Shown here piece by piece: positions 47,472 to 57,120 of a DNA stretch of 64,000 nt (the first letter of the stretch is position 1; each line of letters begins with the position of its first letter). A model generated the notes under the pieces. The model searched no databases. It was not told where the DNA came from and worked only from the letters and a program-made list of their open reading frames with translations. The position numbers and the translations under genes were made by a program. Where the stretch lies: positions 1-64,000 of the forward strand of contig JBKBJT010000012.1 in assembly GCA_046294345.1 (NCBI GenBank), read 5' to 3'. The stretch comes from Ferrovibrio sp046294345 (GTDB lineage: Bacteria > Pseudomonadota > Alphaproteobacteria > Ferrovibrionales > Ferrovibrionaceae).

Positions 47472-48679
47472 TCCCGGTTGCCGAAGCCCGTGCGCGCATC
47501 GTCACCGGCCTGCCGCGGATGCCGGCGGAAACCGTTGCCCTGACCGCGGCCGCCGGCCGGGTTCTGGCCGAGGATGTTGCGGCGCGACGCACACAACCGC
47601 CTTTCGATGTCAGCGCTATGGATGGCTGGGCCTGCCGCCAAGCCGATCTGGGCACGATCCCGGCAAAGCTGAAACCGGTCGGCCATGCTGCCGCCGGCGG
47701 CCGCCATGAAGGCCATGTCGGCCCGGGCGAATGTGTGCGCATCTTCACAGGCGCGCCACTGCCGGTTGGTGCCGATGCCATCGTGATCCAGGAAGATGCA
47801 GATCTGGGCGACGATGGCCTGCTGACCGTGCGCGAGGCGCCGAAGCCGGGTCAATGGATCCGGCGCGCAGGTCTGGATTTCAGCGAGGGCCAGGTGCTGC
47901 TGCAGGCCGGCCGCCAGCTTGGACCTGCCGACCTCGCTCTGGCTGCGGCGATGAATGTGCCTTGGCTGGCGGTGCGTCGCAAACCGCGCATTGCCGTGCT
48001 GGCCACCGGCGACGAACTGGCGCGCCCCGGCGAGCCGGTCGGCCCGAACCAGATCGTCAGTTCGAACAATATCGGTCTCTGCGCGCTGATCGAGATGCAT
48101 GGCGGCAGTGCTGTCGACCTAGGCATTGCCCGCGACACCGAAACCGATCTGCGCGCCAAGGCCGCGGCCGCGGCCGGCTGCGACCTGCTGCTGACGCTGG
48201 GCGGCGCCAGCGTCGGCGAACATGACCTGATCCACAAGGTGCTTGGCAGTGGTGGAACCGGCATCGACTTCTGGCGCATCGCCATGCGGCCGGGCAAACC
48301 GCTGATGTTCGGTCGCGCCGGCCTGGGCGACGGTCAGTCGATCGCCCTACTCGGCCTGCCCGGCAATCCGGTTTCCGCCATGGTCTGCGGCCATAACTTC
48401 CTGGTGCCGGCACTGCGGGCGATGCTCGGGCTCGACTGGGAGGTGCGGTTCGAAACCGCGCTGGCCGCGCATGATCTGCCAGAGAATGATCGGCGCGAGG
48501 ATTATCTGCGCGCGCGGCTCAGCCTGAACACCGTCGGCCAGCCGGTGGCCGATGCATTCGGCAAGCAGGACAGTTCAATGCTGCGGCTGCTGAGCGATGC
48601 CGATGTGCTGATCGTGCGCCGCCCGCTGGCGCCGGCGCTCAAAGCCGGCGAGCCCGTGCCGATCCTGCGGTTGCGCTGA
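47468..48679 (+). CDS. moeA: Molybdopterin molybdenumtransferase MoeA
   Basis: A 403-residue protein that inserts molybdate into adenylylated molybdopterin. Blocks include PFDVSAMDGWACRQAD, CVRIFTGAPLPVGADAIVIQED region, TLGGASVGEHDLIHKVL and ALLGLPGNPVSAMVCGHNF, as in other MoeA/gephyrin E domains. The coupled trp-moa-moe order is common in alphaproteobacteria. An MBL gene follows 4 bases after its stop. Confidence 0.95.
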   Translation: MIPVAEARARIVTGLPRMPAETVALTAAAGRVLAEDVAARRTQPPFDVSAMDGWACRQADLGTIPAKLKPVGHAAAGGRHEGHVGPGECVRIFTGAPLPVGADAIVIQEDADLGDDGLLTVREAPKPGQWIRRAGLDFSEGQVLLQAGRQLGPADLALAAAMNVPWLAVRRKPRIAVLATGDELARPGEPVGPNQIVSSNNIGLCALIEMHGGSAVDLGIARDTETDLRAKAAAAAGCDLLLTLGGASVGEHDLIHKVLGSGGTGIDFWRIAMRPGKPLMFGRAGLGDGQSIALLGLPGNPVSAMVCGHNFLVPALRAMLGLDWEVRFETALAAHDLPENDRREDYLRARLSLNTVGQPVADAFGKQDSSMLRLLSDADVLIVRRPLAPALKAGEPVPILRLR

Positions 48680-48683
48680 AACC

Positions 48684-49562
48684 ATGCGCGTCATCCTGCT
48701 CGGCACCGGCTGTCCCCAGGTCTCCACCCGCCGCTATGGGCCTTCCAGCCTGCTGCGCTGGCAGGAGCGACAATTCCTTGTCGATTGCGGCTCTGGCGTC
48801 ACCCAGCGGCTGCTGGGCGCGGGCAGCGCGGGCAAAGCCATCGACGCCGTATTCCTCACGCATCTGCATTCCGACCATATCGTCGACCTGTTTCAGCTGA
48901 TCATCTCAAGCTGGCACCAGGGCCGGAACCGGCCGCAACGCATTTTTGGTCCGCCTGGCACGCGGCAATACCTGCATGGCCTGATGACCTTGTGGCGTCC
49001 GGAGCTGGAGCAGCGTATCGCCCATGAAAGACGCCCTTCCACGGTAGCGCTGGAACTCCAGATCACCGAGGTTGAACCGGGCATCGTGCTGCGCGAAGGC
49101 GAGCTGACCGTGATCGCGGTAGCGGTGCGACACCAGCCTGTGAAAGCCGCCTATGGCTATGTTTTCACCGATAGCCGCCAGAAGGTTGCCTTCGGTGGCG
49201 ACACCGCTTTCTGCCCCGAACTGATCCTGGCCGCCAAGGACGCCGACGCGCTGGTGCATGAATGTTTCATTCATCGCGAGATGCTGGCGCTACCGGGCGT
49301 GCGCGGACCGGAAACCATTGAGAATGTCGCCAGCTATCACACGCTTTCCACGGAAGTCGGCAAGGTGGCGGCGCAGGCCCGTGCGCGATGCCTGATTCTC
49401 AACCACTTCGTTCCAGTTGCCTTCGATGCGGGCAGCCTGCTGGCGGAAGTGCGCGCCGATTATGACGGGCCTGTTCTGATCGGCGAAGACCTGATGCAAC
49501 TGGATACCGCGACCGGCATGGTGAGTCATGGCGACGCGGTGGTGGCCCTACCCCTTTCCTGA
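48684..49562 (+). CDS. Metallo-beta-lactamase-fold hydrolase
   Basis: A 292-residue MBL-fold protein. The metal motif is LTHLHSDH (H60, H62, D64, H65), with later metal ligands likely in VAFGGDTAFCP (Asp) and ILNHFVP (His). The arrangement resembles RNase Z/arylsulfatase-like hydrolases more than true beta-lactamases. The start is 4 bases after the moeA stop. In many alphaproteobacteria lexA is found here instead. The substrate is unknown. Confidence 0.87.
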   Translation: MRVILLGTGCPQVSTRRYGPSSLLRWQERQFLVDCGSGVTQRLLGAGSAGKAIDAVFLTHLHSDHIVDLFQLIISSWHQGRNRPQRIFGPPGTRQYLHGLMTLWRPELEQRIAHERRPSTVALELQITEVEPGIVLREGELTVIAVAVRHQPVKAAYGYVFTDSRQKVAFGGDTAFCPELILAAKDADALVHECFIHREMLALPGVRGPETIENVASYHTLSTEVGKVAAQARARCLILNHFVPVAFDAGSLLAEVRADYDGPVLIGEDLMQLDTATGMVSHGDAVVALPLS

Positions 49563-49604
49563 TCACCCAAACGACGAAAACCGGTTTGGTGCATCGCAAA
49601 AAAT

Positions 49605-49644
49605 GAGCGGGCCCGAGATTTCTTGTTGGGTCCGGCCCGTTTTA
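49605..49644 (+). terminator. Probable terminator between the MBL gene and the TRAP operon
   Basis: CGGGCC (49608-49613) pairs with GGCCCG (49634-49639), followed by TTTTATTA. The 20-base interior pairs only partly. This ends the trp-moa-moe-MBL transcript. Confidence 0.65.
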
Positions 49645-49690
49645 TTAGTATGACCATCAAACAATTACATAACAAAACGGAGGAAACACC

Positions 49691-50701
49691 ATGACTCGAC
49701 AAATGCCTCGCCTCGCCGGCGCTGCCCTTCTGGCGGCTGCCGGAATATTCGCCGCCGGCATGGCCAATGCCGCCGATATCACGCTGAAAGCCTCGCACCA
49801 GTTCCCTGGCGGCAAGGGCGATGTGCGCGATGAAATGGTGCAGATGATCGCCCGCGATGTCGCAAAGGCCAATGTTGGGCTGGACATCAAAGTCTATCCC
49901 GGCGCCAGCCTGGTGAAAGCCACCGAGCAGTGGAATGCCATGCTCAAGGGCCAGATCGACATCACGTCCTTCCCGCTGGACTATGCCTCCGGCCAGCATC
50001 CGCAATTCGGCGCCACGCTGATGCCAGGCCTGGTCAAGAGCCATGACCATGCCAAACGCGTTAATGCCTCGCCCTTCATGCAGGACATCAAGAAGATCAT
50101 CAACGACGCCGGCGTCGTGGTGCTGGCCGATGCCTGGCTGGCGGGCGCCTTCGGATCGAAGAAGAACTGCATCCTTGAGCCGAACGATGCGAAGGGACTG
50201 AAGGTCCGTTCGGCTGGCGCAACATTCGCTGAGATGTGGGCTGGCGCCGGTGCCTCCATCGTTTCCATCCCGTCCAACGAAGTCTACAACGCCCTGCAGA
50301 CCGGCGTAGCTGAGGCCACCGACACGTCGTCGGGCAGCTTCGTTTCCTTCCGCCTGTATGAACAGGTGTCCTGCCTGACGGCGCCCGGCGACAATGCCCT
50401 GTGGTTCATGTACGAGCCGGTGCTGATGTCGAAGCGCAGCTTCGACAAGCTCAACGATGCCCAGAAGAAAGCCATCATGGAGGCCTCCAAGAAAGCCGAG
50501 GACTACTTCGCGGCAGAGTCAAAGAAGCTCGACGACCAGATGGTGGAGGCCTTCAAGAAGGCCAACGTCAAGGTCGTGACCATGACCGAAGAACAGGCGG
50601 CAAAGTGGCGCGAGGTGGCCAATAACAGCTCATACCGCACCTTCTCGGAAAAGGTTCCGGGCGGCAAAGCGCTGATCGTCAAAGCCCTGCAGGTGCGCTG
50701 A
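49691..50701 (+). CDS. TRAP transporter substrate-binding protein (DctP family)
   Basis: A 336-residue periplasmic solute receptor. A signal peptide (LAGAALLAAAGIFAAGMANA) precedes ITLKASHQFP. The central KGLKVRSAG carries the arginine that in DctP proteins contacts the substrate carboxylate. GGAGG lies 8 bases before the ATG. It heads an operon with DctQ- and DctM-like genes. The solute is likely an organic acid, by family inference. Confidence 0.92.
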   Translation: MTRQMPRLAGAALLAAAGIFAAGMANAADITLKASHQFPGGKGDVRDEMVQMIARDVAKANVGLDIKVYPGASLVKATEQWNAMLKGQIDITSFPLDYASGQHPQFGATLMPGLVKSHDHAKRVNASPFMQDIKKIINDAGVVVLADAWLAGAFGSKKNCILEPNDAKGLKVRSAGATFAEMWAGAGASIVSIPSNEVYNALQTGVAEATDTSSGSFVSFRLYEQVSCLTAPGDNALWFMYEPVLMSKRSFDKLNDAQKKAIMEASKKAEDYFAAESKKLDDQMVEAFKKANVKVVTMTEEQAAKWREVANNSSYRTFSEKVPGGKALIVKALQVR

Positions 50702-50712
50702 GCCCGACCCAG

Positions 50713-51231
50713 ATGGATCGCTTCGTATCCTTGGTACGATTGCTGTCGCGGATCAGCGGGGTGGTTGCCATCCTGCTGATCCTGCTCAGCATCATTATCG
50801 TCTGTCAGATGATCTTCCAGCGCGCCGTGCTGCAGCAGTCGACGATCTGGCAGACTGAGTTCGTCATTTTCGCGCTCATATCGGCAACCTTCATCGGCGC
50901 CCCCTATGTTCTGCTGACCCGCGGCCATGTGAATGTCGACCTCATCCCCCTCATCGCCGGACACAGGATGCGGGTCGCCATGGCCTTGCTGGCTTCGACG
51001 CTGGCCCTGAGCTTCTGCGCTGTGCTGTTCTGGAGTTCGATCTTCTGGTGGCATGAAGCCTTTGAAACCAATCGACTGACCAGTTCCATGTGGCGCGCGC
51101 GCGTCTGGATTCCCTATCTGTCCCTGCCGGTCGGCATGGGTCTGCTCTGTCTGCAATACATCGCCGATATCTGGGCCATCGCCGCCGGTCGCGACATGCC
51201 GTTCGGCCTCAAGCCCGAGGACCGCCTGTGA
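50713..51231 (+). CDS. TRAP transporter small permease (DctQ family)
   Basis: A 172-residue integral membrane protein with four hydrophobic segments, including LVRLLSRISGVVAILLILLS and the GAPYVLLTRGHVNVDLIP block of the DctQ family. It pairs with the large subunit in the tripartite Na+-dependent symporter. Its stop overlaps the GTG start of the next gene. Confidence 0.9.
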   Translation: MDRFVSLVRLLSRISGVVAILLILLSIIIVCQMIFQRAVLQQSTIWQTEFVIFALISATFIGAPYVLLTRGHVNVDLIPLIAGHRMRVAMALLASTLALSFCAVLFWSSIFWWHEAFETNRLTSSMWRARVWIPYLSLPVGMGLLCLQYIADIWAIAAGRDMPFGLKPEDRL

Positions 51232-52538
51232 ATGAACTCCATCTCGGCGCACTGATCTGCGTCGTGGCTCTTGCCGTGCTTGCCACCGGCATTCCCATCG
51301 CCTTCGGCCTCGGTATCGTCTCCCTTGTTTTCCTGATCGCCTTGGAAGGCTGGGGCAGCATCGACTTCCTGGCCGACACCATCTTCGCCGGCCTGGACGA
51401 TTTCACCCTCGTCTCGATCCCGATGTTCGTCATCATGGGTGCGGCCGTCGCTTCATCCCGGGCGGGTGCCGACCTCTACGAGGTGCTGAACCGCTGGCTG
51501 AACCGCGTACCCGGTTCACTGGTGATCTCCAATATCGGGGCCTGCGCGCTGTTTTCCGCCCTCACCGGCTCCTCACCCGCCACCTGCGCCGCCATCGGCA
51601 AGATGGGCATTCCGGAAATGCGCAAGCGCGGCTATCCGGCTGACCTCGCCACCGGAGCGATTGCCGCCGGCGGCACGCTCGGCATCCTGATTCCGCCCAG
51701 CGTGACGATGATCCTGTATGGCATCGCCTCGGAAACCTCGATCGGCAAACTGTTCCTTGCCGGCGTCCTGCCGGGCCTGCTGCTAACGGCCCTGTTCATG
51801 GCCTGGGCATTGTTCCTGAGTTGGTATCGCGGCGAGAAGCTGGCCGATTTCGGCCGGCGCTATTCGCTGGCGGAAAAAATTGAACTGCTGCCCCGCGTGA
51901 TACCGTTTGTCCTGGTCATCGTCGGTGTTGTCTATTCTCTATATGGCGGCATTGCCACACCATCCGAAGCGGCCGGCGTCGGCGCCATGCTGTGCCTGCT
52001 GATGGTCGTCGTCATCTATCGCGTGTGGAACCTGCATCAGCTATGGGAAATCCTGCGCGATGGCATGCGCGAATCCGGCATGCTGCTGATGATCATCGGT
52101 ACGTCAATCCTGTTCAGCTACATGATGTCCAGCCTGTTCGTGACCCAGTCAATTGCGCAATGGATCGCGGAACTGGAGGTCAACCGCTGGATACTGTTGC
52201 TGTACATCAACATCCTGCTGCTCTTTGCCGGCTGTTTCCTGCCACCGGCGGCCATCATCCTGATGACCACGCCGATCCTGGCGCCGATCATCGCCAATGC
52301 CGGTTTCGATCCGGTCTGGTTTGGCGTCATCCTGACCATCAACATGGAGCTTGGCCTGATCACGCCGCCTGTTGGCCTCAACCTGTTCGTGATCAACGGT
52401 ATCGCGCCGGATGTGCGCCTTCCCACCATCCTGAAAGGCGCGCTGCCATTCATGCTGTGCATGGTCGTCGCCATCATCCTGCTCTGCCTGTTCCCTGGCA
52501 TCGCCACCTGGCTGCCGGAAACCATGATGGGCAGATAA
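51228..52538 (+). CDS. TRAP transporter large permease (DctM family)
   Basis: A 436-residue membrane protein with about twelve segments and the DctM blocks GIPIAFGLGIVSLVF, TGSSPATCAAIGKMGIPEM and GTLGILIPPSVTMILYGIAS. It forms the ion-coupled translocation channel. The GTG at 51228 (NELHLGALICVVALAV) overlaps the dctQ stop; an ATG-led longer frame (from 51090) runs through dctQ and is not used. Confidence 0.93.
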   Translation: MNELHLGALICVVALAVLATGIPIAFGLGIVSLVFLIALEGWGSIDFLADTIFAGLDDFTLVSIPMFVIMGAAVASSRAGADLYEVLNRWLNRVPGSLVISNIGACALFSALTGSSPATCAAIGKMGIPEMRKRGYPADLATGAIAAGGTLGILIPPSVTMILYGIASETSIGKLFLAGVLPGLLLTALFMAWALFLSWYRGEKLADFGRRYSLAEKIELLPRVIPFVLVIVGVVYSLYGGIATPSEAAGVGAMLCLLMVVVIYRVWNLHQLWEILRDGMRESGMLLMIIGTSILFSYMMSSLFVTQSIAQWIAELEVNRWILLLYINILLLFAGCFLPPAAIILMTTPILAPIIANAGFDPVWFGVILTINMELGLITPPVGLNLFVINGIAPDVRLPTILKGALPFMLCMVVAIILLCLFPGIATWLPETMMGR

Positions 52539-52550
52539 AGCCGTGGTGCG

Positions 52551-53783
52551 ATGATGCCGATCGCCTGGCGCATCCTGTTCTGCGCCTGCCTGACTTACAT
52601 CATCAGTCAGTTCTACCGATCCGCCAATGCGGTGATCGGTCCCGACCTGATGACCGAGCTGAGTCTCACGCCGGAGGATCTGGGCATCCTGACCGGAGCC
52701 TTCTTCCTCACCTTCTCGATCAGTCAGCTGCCGGTTGGCATAGCCCTGGATCGCTGGGGGCCACGCCGCACCATCATCGTCACCCTGGTGATCGCCTTCC
52801 TTGGTGCCCTGGCCTTCGCCCATGGCCGTAATCTCACCGAACTCAGCCTGGCCCGCGTTGTGCTCGGTTTCGGCTGCGCCGCTTTGCTGACCGGTCCCAT
52901 GGTGCTGTTCTCGCGCTGGTTCAGCCCGGAGAAGTTCGCTCAGATGTCGGGTATTCTGATCGCCGTGGGCAATCTGGGCGTGATCGCCTCGACCGCGCCG
53001 CTGGCCTGGTTCACCGCGGCTTTCGGCTGGCGCGCGGCATTCTATGTCACCGCAGCGATGACCCTGGCCCTGCTGGCGCTATCCTTCTGGGCCATTCACG
53101 ACCACCCGGACCCGACCAAGGCACGTCCGGGCGCCGGCGAATCCCTGGGACAGGCCCTGCGCGGGGTGGCGACGGTGATGAAGCATCCGGCATTCCCGCA
53201 CCTCTTCGTCATCATCTTCACGGCCTATGCCACCTTCATCACCATCCTGGGACTCTGGGCGGGGCCTTACCTGCATGACGTCCACGGCATGGATGCCAAG
53301 GCGCGCGGCAATGTCCTGATCTTCATGGCGGCTGGCGCGGCCGGCGGCTATTTCATCTGGGGTCCGCTCGACCGCGTGTTCAACACGCGCAAATGGCTGC
53401 TTGCAGCCGGCCTCGGCGCGCAGATCCTGTGCCTGCTGGTTTTGGTTCTCATCCCGGGTTTAAGCGTTGCCGTGATCACCATCCTGTTCACCGTGATGGG
53501 GGTCATGAATGGCTGCGTGGTGATGATCTTTGCCCATGCCCGCTCGGTCTTTCCGGCAGAACTGGCGGGACGCGGCATCACCACCCTGAATATAGGCACC
53601 ATGGGCGGCGGCGCCTTCCAGCAGATCCTGACCGGCTACCTCATGGGCTGGCTGGCCCCGAAAGGCACCCAGGCTGGCGAACTGGATTATCGCATCCTGT
53701 TCGGTGTACAGACTATCCTGTTGCTCACCGCGCTGCTGTTCTATCTGCGCACACCGGACGCCAAACCCCACCAGATTGCCTGA
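52551..53783 (+). CDS. MFS transporter
   Basis: A 410-residue protein with about twelve membrane segments. Motif A is DRWGPRRTIIV after helix 2, preceded by SISQLPVGIAL. It is probably an uptake or efflux carrier for an organic anion. It lies 12 bases after the TRAP genes and 5 before the CoA ligase, so all five genes look co-transcribed. Confidence 0.88.
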   Translation: MMPIAWRILFCACLTYIISQFYRSANAVIGPDLMTELSLTPEDLGILTGAFFLTFSISQLPVGIALDRWGPRRTIIVTLVIAFLGALAFAHGRNLTELSLARVVLGFGCAALLTGPMVLFSRWFSPEKFAQMSGILIAVGNLGVIASTAPLAWFTAAFGWRAAFYVTAAMTLALLALSFWAIHDHPDPTKARPGAGESLGQALRGVATVMKHPAFPHLFVIIFTAYATFITILGLWAGPYLHDVHGMDAKARGNVLIFMAAGAAGGYFIWGPLDRVFNTRKWLLAAGLGAQILCLLVLVLIPGLSVAVITILFTVMGVMNGCVVMIFAHARSVFPAELAGRGITTLNIGTMGGGAFQQILTGYLMGWLAPKGTQAGELDYRILFGVQTILLLTALLFYLRTPDAKPHQIA

Positions 53784-53788
53784 TTATC

Positions 53789-55300
53789 ATGACCGAACCC
53801 GTCAGCCCCCGCTTCAACATCGCCCGCTACTGCCTGGCCGAGAATGCAAGGCTGCGGCCGGATAAGACGGCGATGATCCTGGTCGGCGAGAACGGCGAAT
53901 TCCGCATGACCTTCGGCGAGGTCGATCTGGCCGTGCGTCGGCTGGCCGCCGGCCTGCAGAGCCTGGGGCTGGCACCCGGCAGCCGCATCATGATCCGCAT
54001 GGCCAACGATGCCGATTACGCGCTGACCTATTTCGCCACCATGGCTGCGGGCTTTGTCGCCCTGCCCTCCAGCGCCCAGCTCACACCGGCCGAAGCCGCC
54101 TACCTGCTGGAGAATTCCGGTGCCGCCGTCGTGGCGGCCAGCGCCGAACTGGCCCGCGACCTGACGCTGCCGCACGATGTGATCCTGCTCGATCCGGCCC
54201 GGTTGGCGACGTTGAAACAATTCGCGCCACTGCCCGAATATGCCAATACGGCGGCCAACGATCCGGCCTATCTGGTCTATACCTCGGGCACGACCGGCAA
54301 ACCGAAGGGCGTGCTGCATGCTCATCGCGCCGCCTGGGGCCGCCGCCCCATGCATCAGGGCTGGCTGGGCCTGAGCGAAAGCGATGTGATGCTGCATGCC
54401 GGCGCCTTCAACTGGACCTACACGCTGGGTGTCGGCCTGGTCGATCCCTGGGGCGTTGGCGCCACCACCGTGTTGTATAACGGCCATCGCGACATCCAGG
54501 TCTGGCCACGGCTGCTGGAAAAATATCGCGCCACCATGTTCGCCGCTGTGCCGACGCTGTATCGCCAGATCCTGAAATACTGCGATCTGGGCGCGTATGA
54601 CCTGTCGGCTTTCCGCCATGGCGTCACCGCCGGCGAGGCCCTGCCGCCGGCCCTGCTGGATGAATGGCAGACGCGCACCGGCAAGCCGCTCTACGAGGCG
54701 CTCGGCATGTCCGAGATTTCCACCTACATCTCCACCGGTCCGGGCATGACGATCAAGCCGGGCAGCCCCGGCAGGCCGCAACCGGGCAGGCGCGTCGCGA
54801 TCCTTGATCCCGATACATCCGCTGTTCTTCCCCAGGGTGCCACGGGCCTTCTGGCCGTGCATCGCTCGGAGTCATCGCTGATGCTGGGTTATTGGCATCG
54901 GCCGGAGGAAGAGGCCCTGGTCTATCGCGGCGAATGGTTCTGCGGCGGTGATCTGGCCAGCATCGATGAAGACGGCTATGTCTGGCATCACGGTCGCAAC
55001 GACGACGTGATGAATGCCATGGGCTATCGCGTCTCGCCCGTGGAGGTCGAGATGGCTATCGCCGAACATCCCGCCGTGGCGGAAGTCGCCGTCACCGAAC
55101 TGCGCGTGCGCAGCGACGTTTCCGTGATCGGAGCTTTCATCGTGCTGCGCGAGGGTCAATCGCCCAGCCACGACGAACTGGCCGCCTTCGCCGAACAGCG
55201 CCTGGCCGCCTACAAATGCCCCCGCGAGTGGCGTTTCGTCGCCAGCCTGCCACGCACGGCAAACGGCAAGGTGCAGCGGAAAAAACTGGCCGATACCTGA
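53789..55300 (+). CDS. AMP-forming acyl/aryl-CoA ligase
   Basis: A 503-residue ANL-family enzyme. The adenylation P-loop is VYTSGTTGKPKGVLH (near residue 164), with YEALGMSEIS, GGDLASIDEDGYVWHHGRND and the C-terminal catalytic lysine in RTANGKVQRKKL. It forms an acyl-AMP, then an acyl-CoA. Overall layout resembles acyl-CoA and aryl-CoA (benzoate/aminobenzoate) ligases. Placed behind TRAP and MFS transporters, it likely activates the imported acid. Confidence 0.9.
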   Translation: MTEPVSPRFNIARYCLAENARLRPDKTAMILVGENGEFRMTFGEVDLAVRRLAAGLQSLGLAPGSRIMIRMANDADYALTYFATMAAGFVALPSSAQLTPAEAAYLLENSGAAVVAASAELARDLTLPHDVILLDPARLATLKQFAPLPEYANTAANDPAYLVYTSGTTGKPKGVLHAHRAAWGRRPMHQGWLGLSESDVMLHAGAFNWTYTLGVGLVDPWGVGATTVLYNGHRDIQVWPRLLEKYRATMFAAVPTLYRQILKYCDLGAYDLSAFRHGVTAGEALPPALLDEWQTRTGKPLYEALGMSEISTYISTGPGMTIKPGSPGRPQPGRRVAILDPDTSAVLPQGATGLLAVHRSESSLMLGYWHRPEEEALVYRGEWFCGGDLASIDEDGYVWHHGRNDDVMNAMGYRVSPVEVEMAIAEHPAVAEVAVTELRVRSDVSVIGAFIVLREGQSPSHDELAAFAEQRLAAYKCPREWRFVASLPRTANGKVQRKKLADT

Positions 55301-55304
55301 GGCT

Positions 55305-57113
55305 TCAGTCCCAGCCCAGACCGCGGACTTCCTGCTGGGCCTTTTCGTCGGCTTCCAGATTCTGCTGCAACCGAGCGCGCGCCTGCTGCTGCAGAGTGAT
55401 GCGCTTGTCCATATCCTCGTCCCAATGGGCATGGATCTGCTTCAGCAGTTCCTCGTTATGCTGCCGGAAGGTCAGGGTCTTCTTGCGGGCGGCATAGGCC
55501 GGCTGCCCCAGAGCTTTCAGCGTCTCTTCGCCAAGCCGCAATGCCGAATGGAAGGTTTCGCGCTCGATCACGGGGATGTCGCGGTTCATCAGCTCCACCG
55601 CATGCGGCAGGTCGCGGGCGCGCGCTATGATCTTGAGATGCGGAAAATGCTGCCTGGCCAGATCGGCCAGAGCGAGCGAAGCTTCCTGACTGTCTACCGC
55701 GATCACCAGCACCCTCGCCTTGGCCGCACCCGCTGCTTCCAGCAGGTCGATCCGCGTGGCATCGCCATAGAACACCTTGAAGCCGAAGCGGCGCAGCGTA
55801 TCGATGATTTCTGGGTCATGGTCCAGCACCGTGACGCCGATCCTGTTGGCATACAGCAGGCGGACCACGATCTGCCCGAACCGGCCGAAGCCGGCTACGA
55901 TCACGGGGTTGCCTTCATCCTCCGGCACGTCATGGGCTCGTGTCTCGACGCGTGAGAAGCGCGGTTCGATTAGGCGGTCATTCACCACGACGAGCAACGG
56001 TGCCGTCGCCATCGACAATGCGACCACCACGGTCAGCAGCGCCACGGTCTCGGGGTCCATCACGCCGACACTTGCCGCGCTGCCAAACAGAACAAAAGCA
56101 AATTCACCGCCCTGGGCCAGCAGGAATGCGAACAGCGCGATCTGGCTTCCGGGCAGGCGGGCGATGCGGGCCACGGTCAGAAGGATTGCGGCCTTGATCG
56201 CCAGCAACGCCGCCACCAGCCCCAGGACTTTGCCCGGTTCGCTGAACAACAGTCCGAAGTCGACCGACATGCCGACTGCCGTGAAGAACAGCCCGAGCAG
56301 GAGCCCCTTGAACGGCTCGATATCGCTTTCAAGCTCGTGCCGATATTCTGACTCTGCCAGCAGCACGCCTGCCAGGAATGTGCCCAGCGCCATCGACAGA
56401 CCGGCCAGCTGCATCAGCAGCGCGATGCCCATCACCAGCAGCAGCGCCACGGCGGTAAAGATTTCGCGCAAGCCGGTAGCGGCAATCAGGCGGAAGACCG
56501 GCCGGGTCAGGAATCGACCGCCGAAGATAACGATTGCCACCGCCGCCACCGCCTTCAGGGCTCCGATCCAGCCGGCCTCGCCGCTTCCCTCCAGTGCGGC
56601 CACCCCGCCCAGCAGGGGCAGCAGCGCCAGCATGGGGATTACGGCGATGTCCTGGAACAGCAGGATGGAAAAGGCCGAGCGTCCGCCCGGAGTGCCAAGC
56701 AGGCTGCGTTCTGTGAGCGGCTGCAGGGCAATGGCGGTGGACGACAGCGACAGGCCAAGGCCCGCGGCCAGTGCCATCTGCCACGGCCAGCCCAGCGCCA
56801 ATCCCAGTGCGGTGAGCGCAAGCGTACACCCGGCGACCTGTCCTCCGCCCAGGCCCAGGATCGGCCAGCGCATCTGCCACAGGCGACGCGGATTCAGTTC
56901 CAGCCCGATCACAAACAGCAGCAGGACAATGCCGAATTCGGAAAAATGCAGAATTGCATCCACGTCGGTGATCAGCTTGAGGCCCCAGGGACCAACCACG
57001 ATACCGGCGATCAGGTAACCCAGAACCGACCCCAGCCCGAGCCTCTTGGCGATCGGCACCGCGATGACCGCGGCGGCCAGATAGATCACGGCATTCAGCA
57101 GCAGCCCGTCCAT
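55305..57113 (-). CDS. K+/H+ antiporter, KefB/KefC type (CPA2)
   Basis: A 602-residue protein. About twelve membrane segments (FVIGLELNPRRLWQMRWPIL carries the CPA2 block) are followed by a cytoplasmic RCK/TrkA-N domain near residue 395 (VIVAGFGRFGQIVVRLLYAN) and a helical tail. Kef proteins export K+ and acidify the cytoplasm in response to electrophiles, held shut by glutathione. It lies 7 bases after the kefF-like gene, as in E. coli kefF-kefC. Whether it is KefB or KefC is not decided. Confidence 0.88.
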   Translation of the reverse strand: MDGLLLNAVIYLAAAVIAVPIAKRLGLGSVLGYLIAGIVVGPWGLKLITDVDAILHFSEFGIVLLLFVIGLELNPRRLWQMRWPILGLGGGQVAGCTLALTALGLALGWPWQMALAAGLGLSLSSTAIALQPLTERSLLGTPGGRSAFSILLFQDIAVIPMLALLPLLGGVAALEGSGEAGWIGALKAVAAVAIVIFGGRFLTRPVFRLIAATGLREIFTAVALLLVMGIALLMQLAGLSMALGTFLAGVLLAESEYRHELESDIEPFKGLLLGLFFTAVGMSVDFGLLFSEPGKVLGLVAALLAIKAAILLTVARIARLPGSQIALFAFLLAQGGEFAFVLFGSAASVGVMDPETVALLTVVVALSMATAPLLVVVNDRLIEPRFSRVETRAHDVPEDEGNPVIVAGFGRFGQIVVRLLYANRIGVTVLDHDPEIIDTLRRFGFKVFYGDATRIDLLEAAGAAKARVLVIAVDSQEASLALADLARQHFPHLKIIARARDLPHAVELMNRDIPVIERETFHSALRLGEETLKALGQPAYAARKKTLTFRQHNEELLKQIHAHWDEDMDKRITLQQQARARLQQNLEADEKAQQEVRGLGWD

Positions 57114-57120
57114 GATCCCT

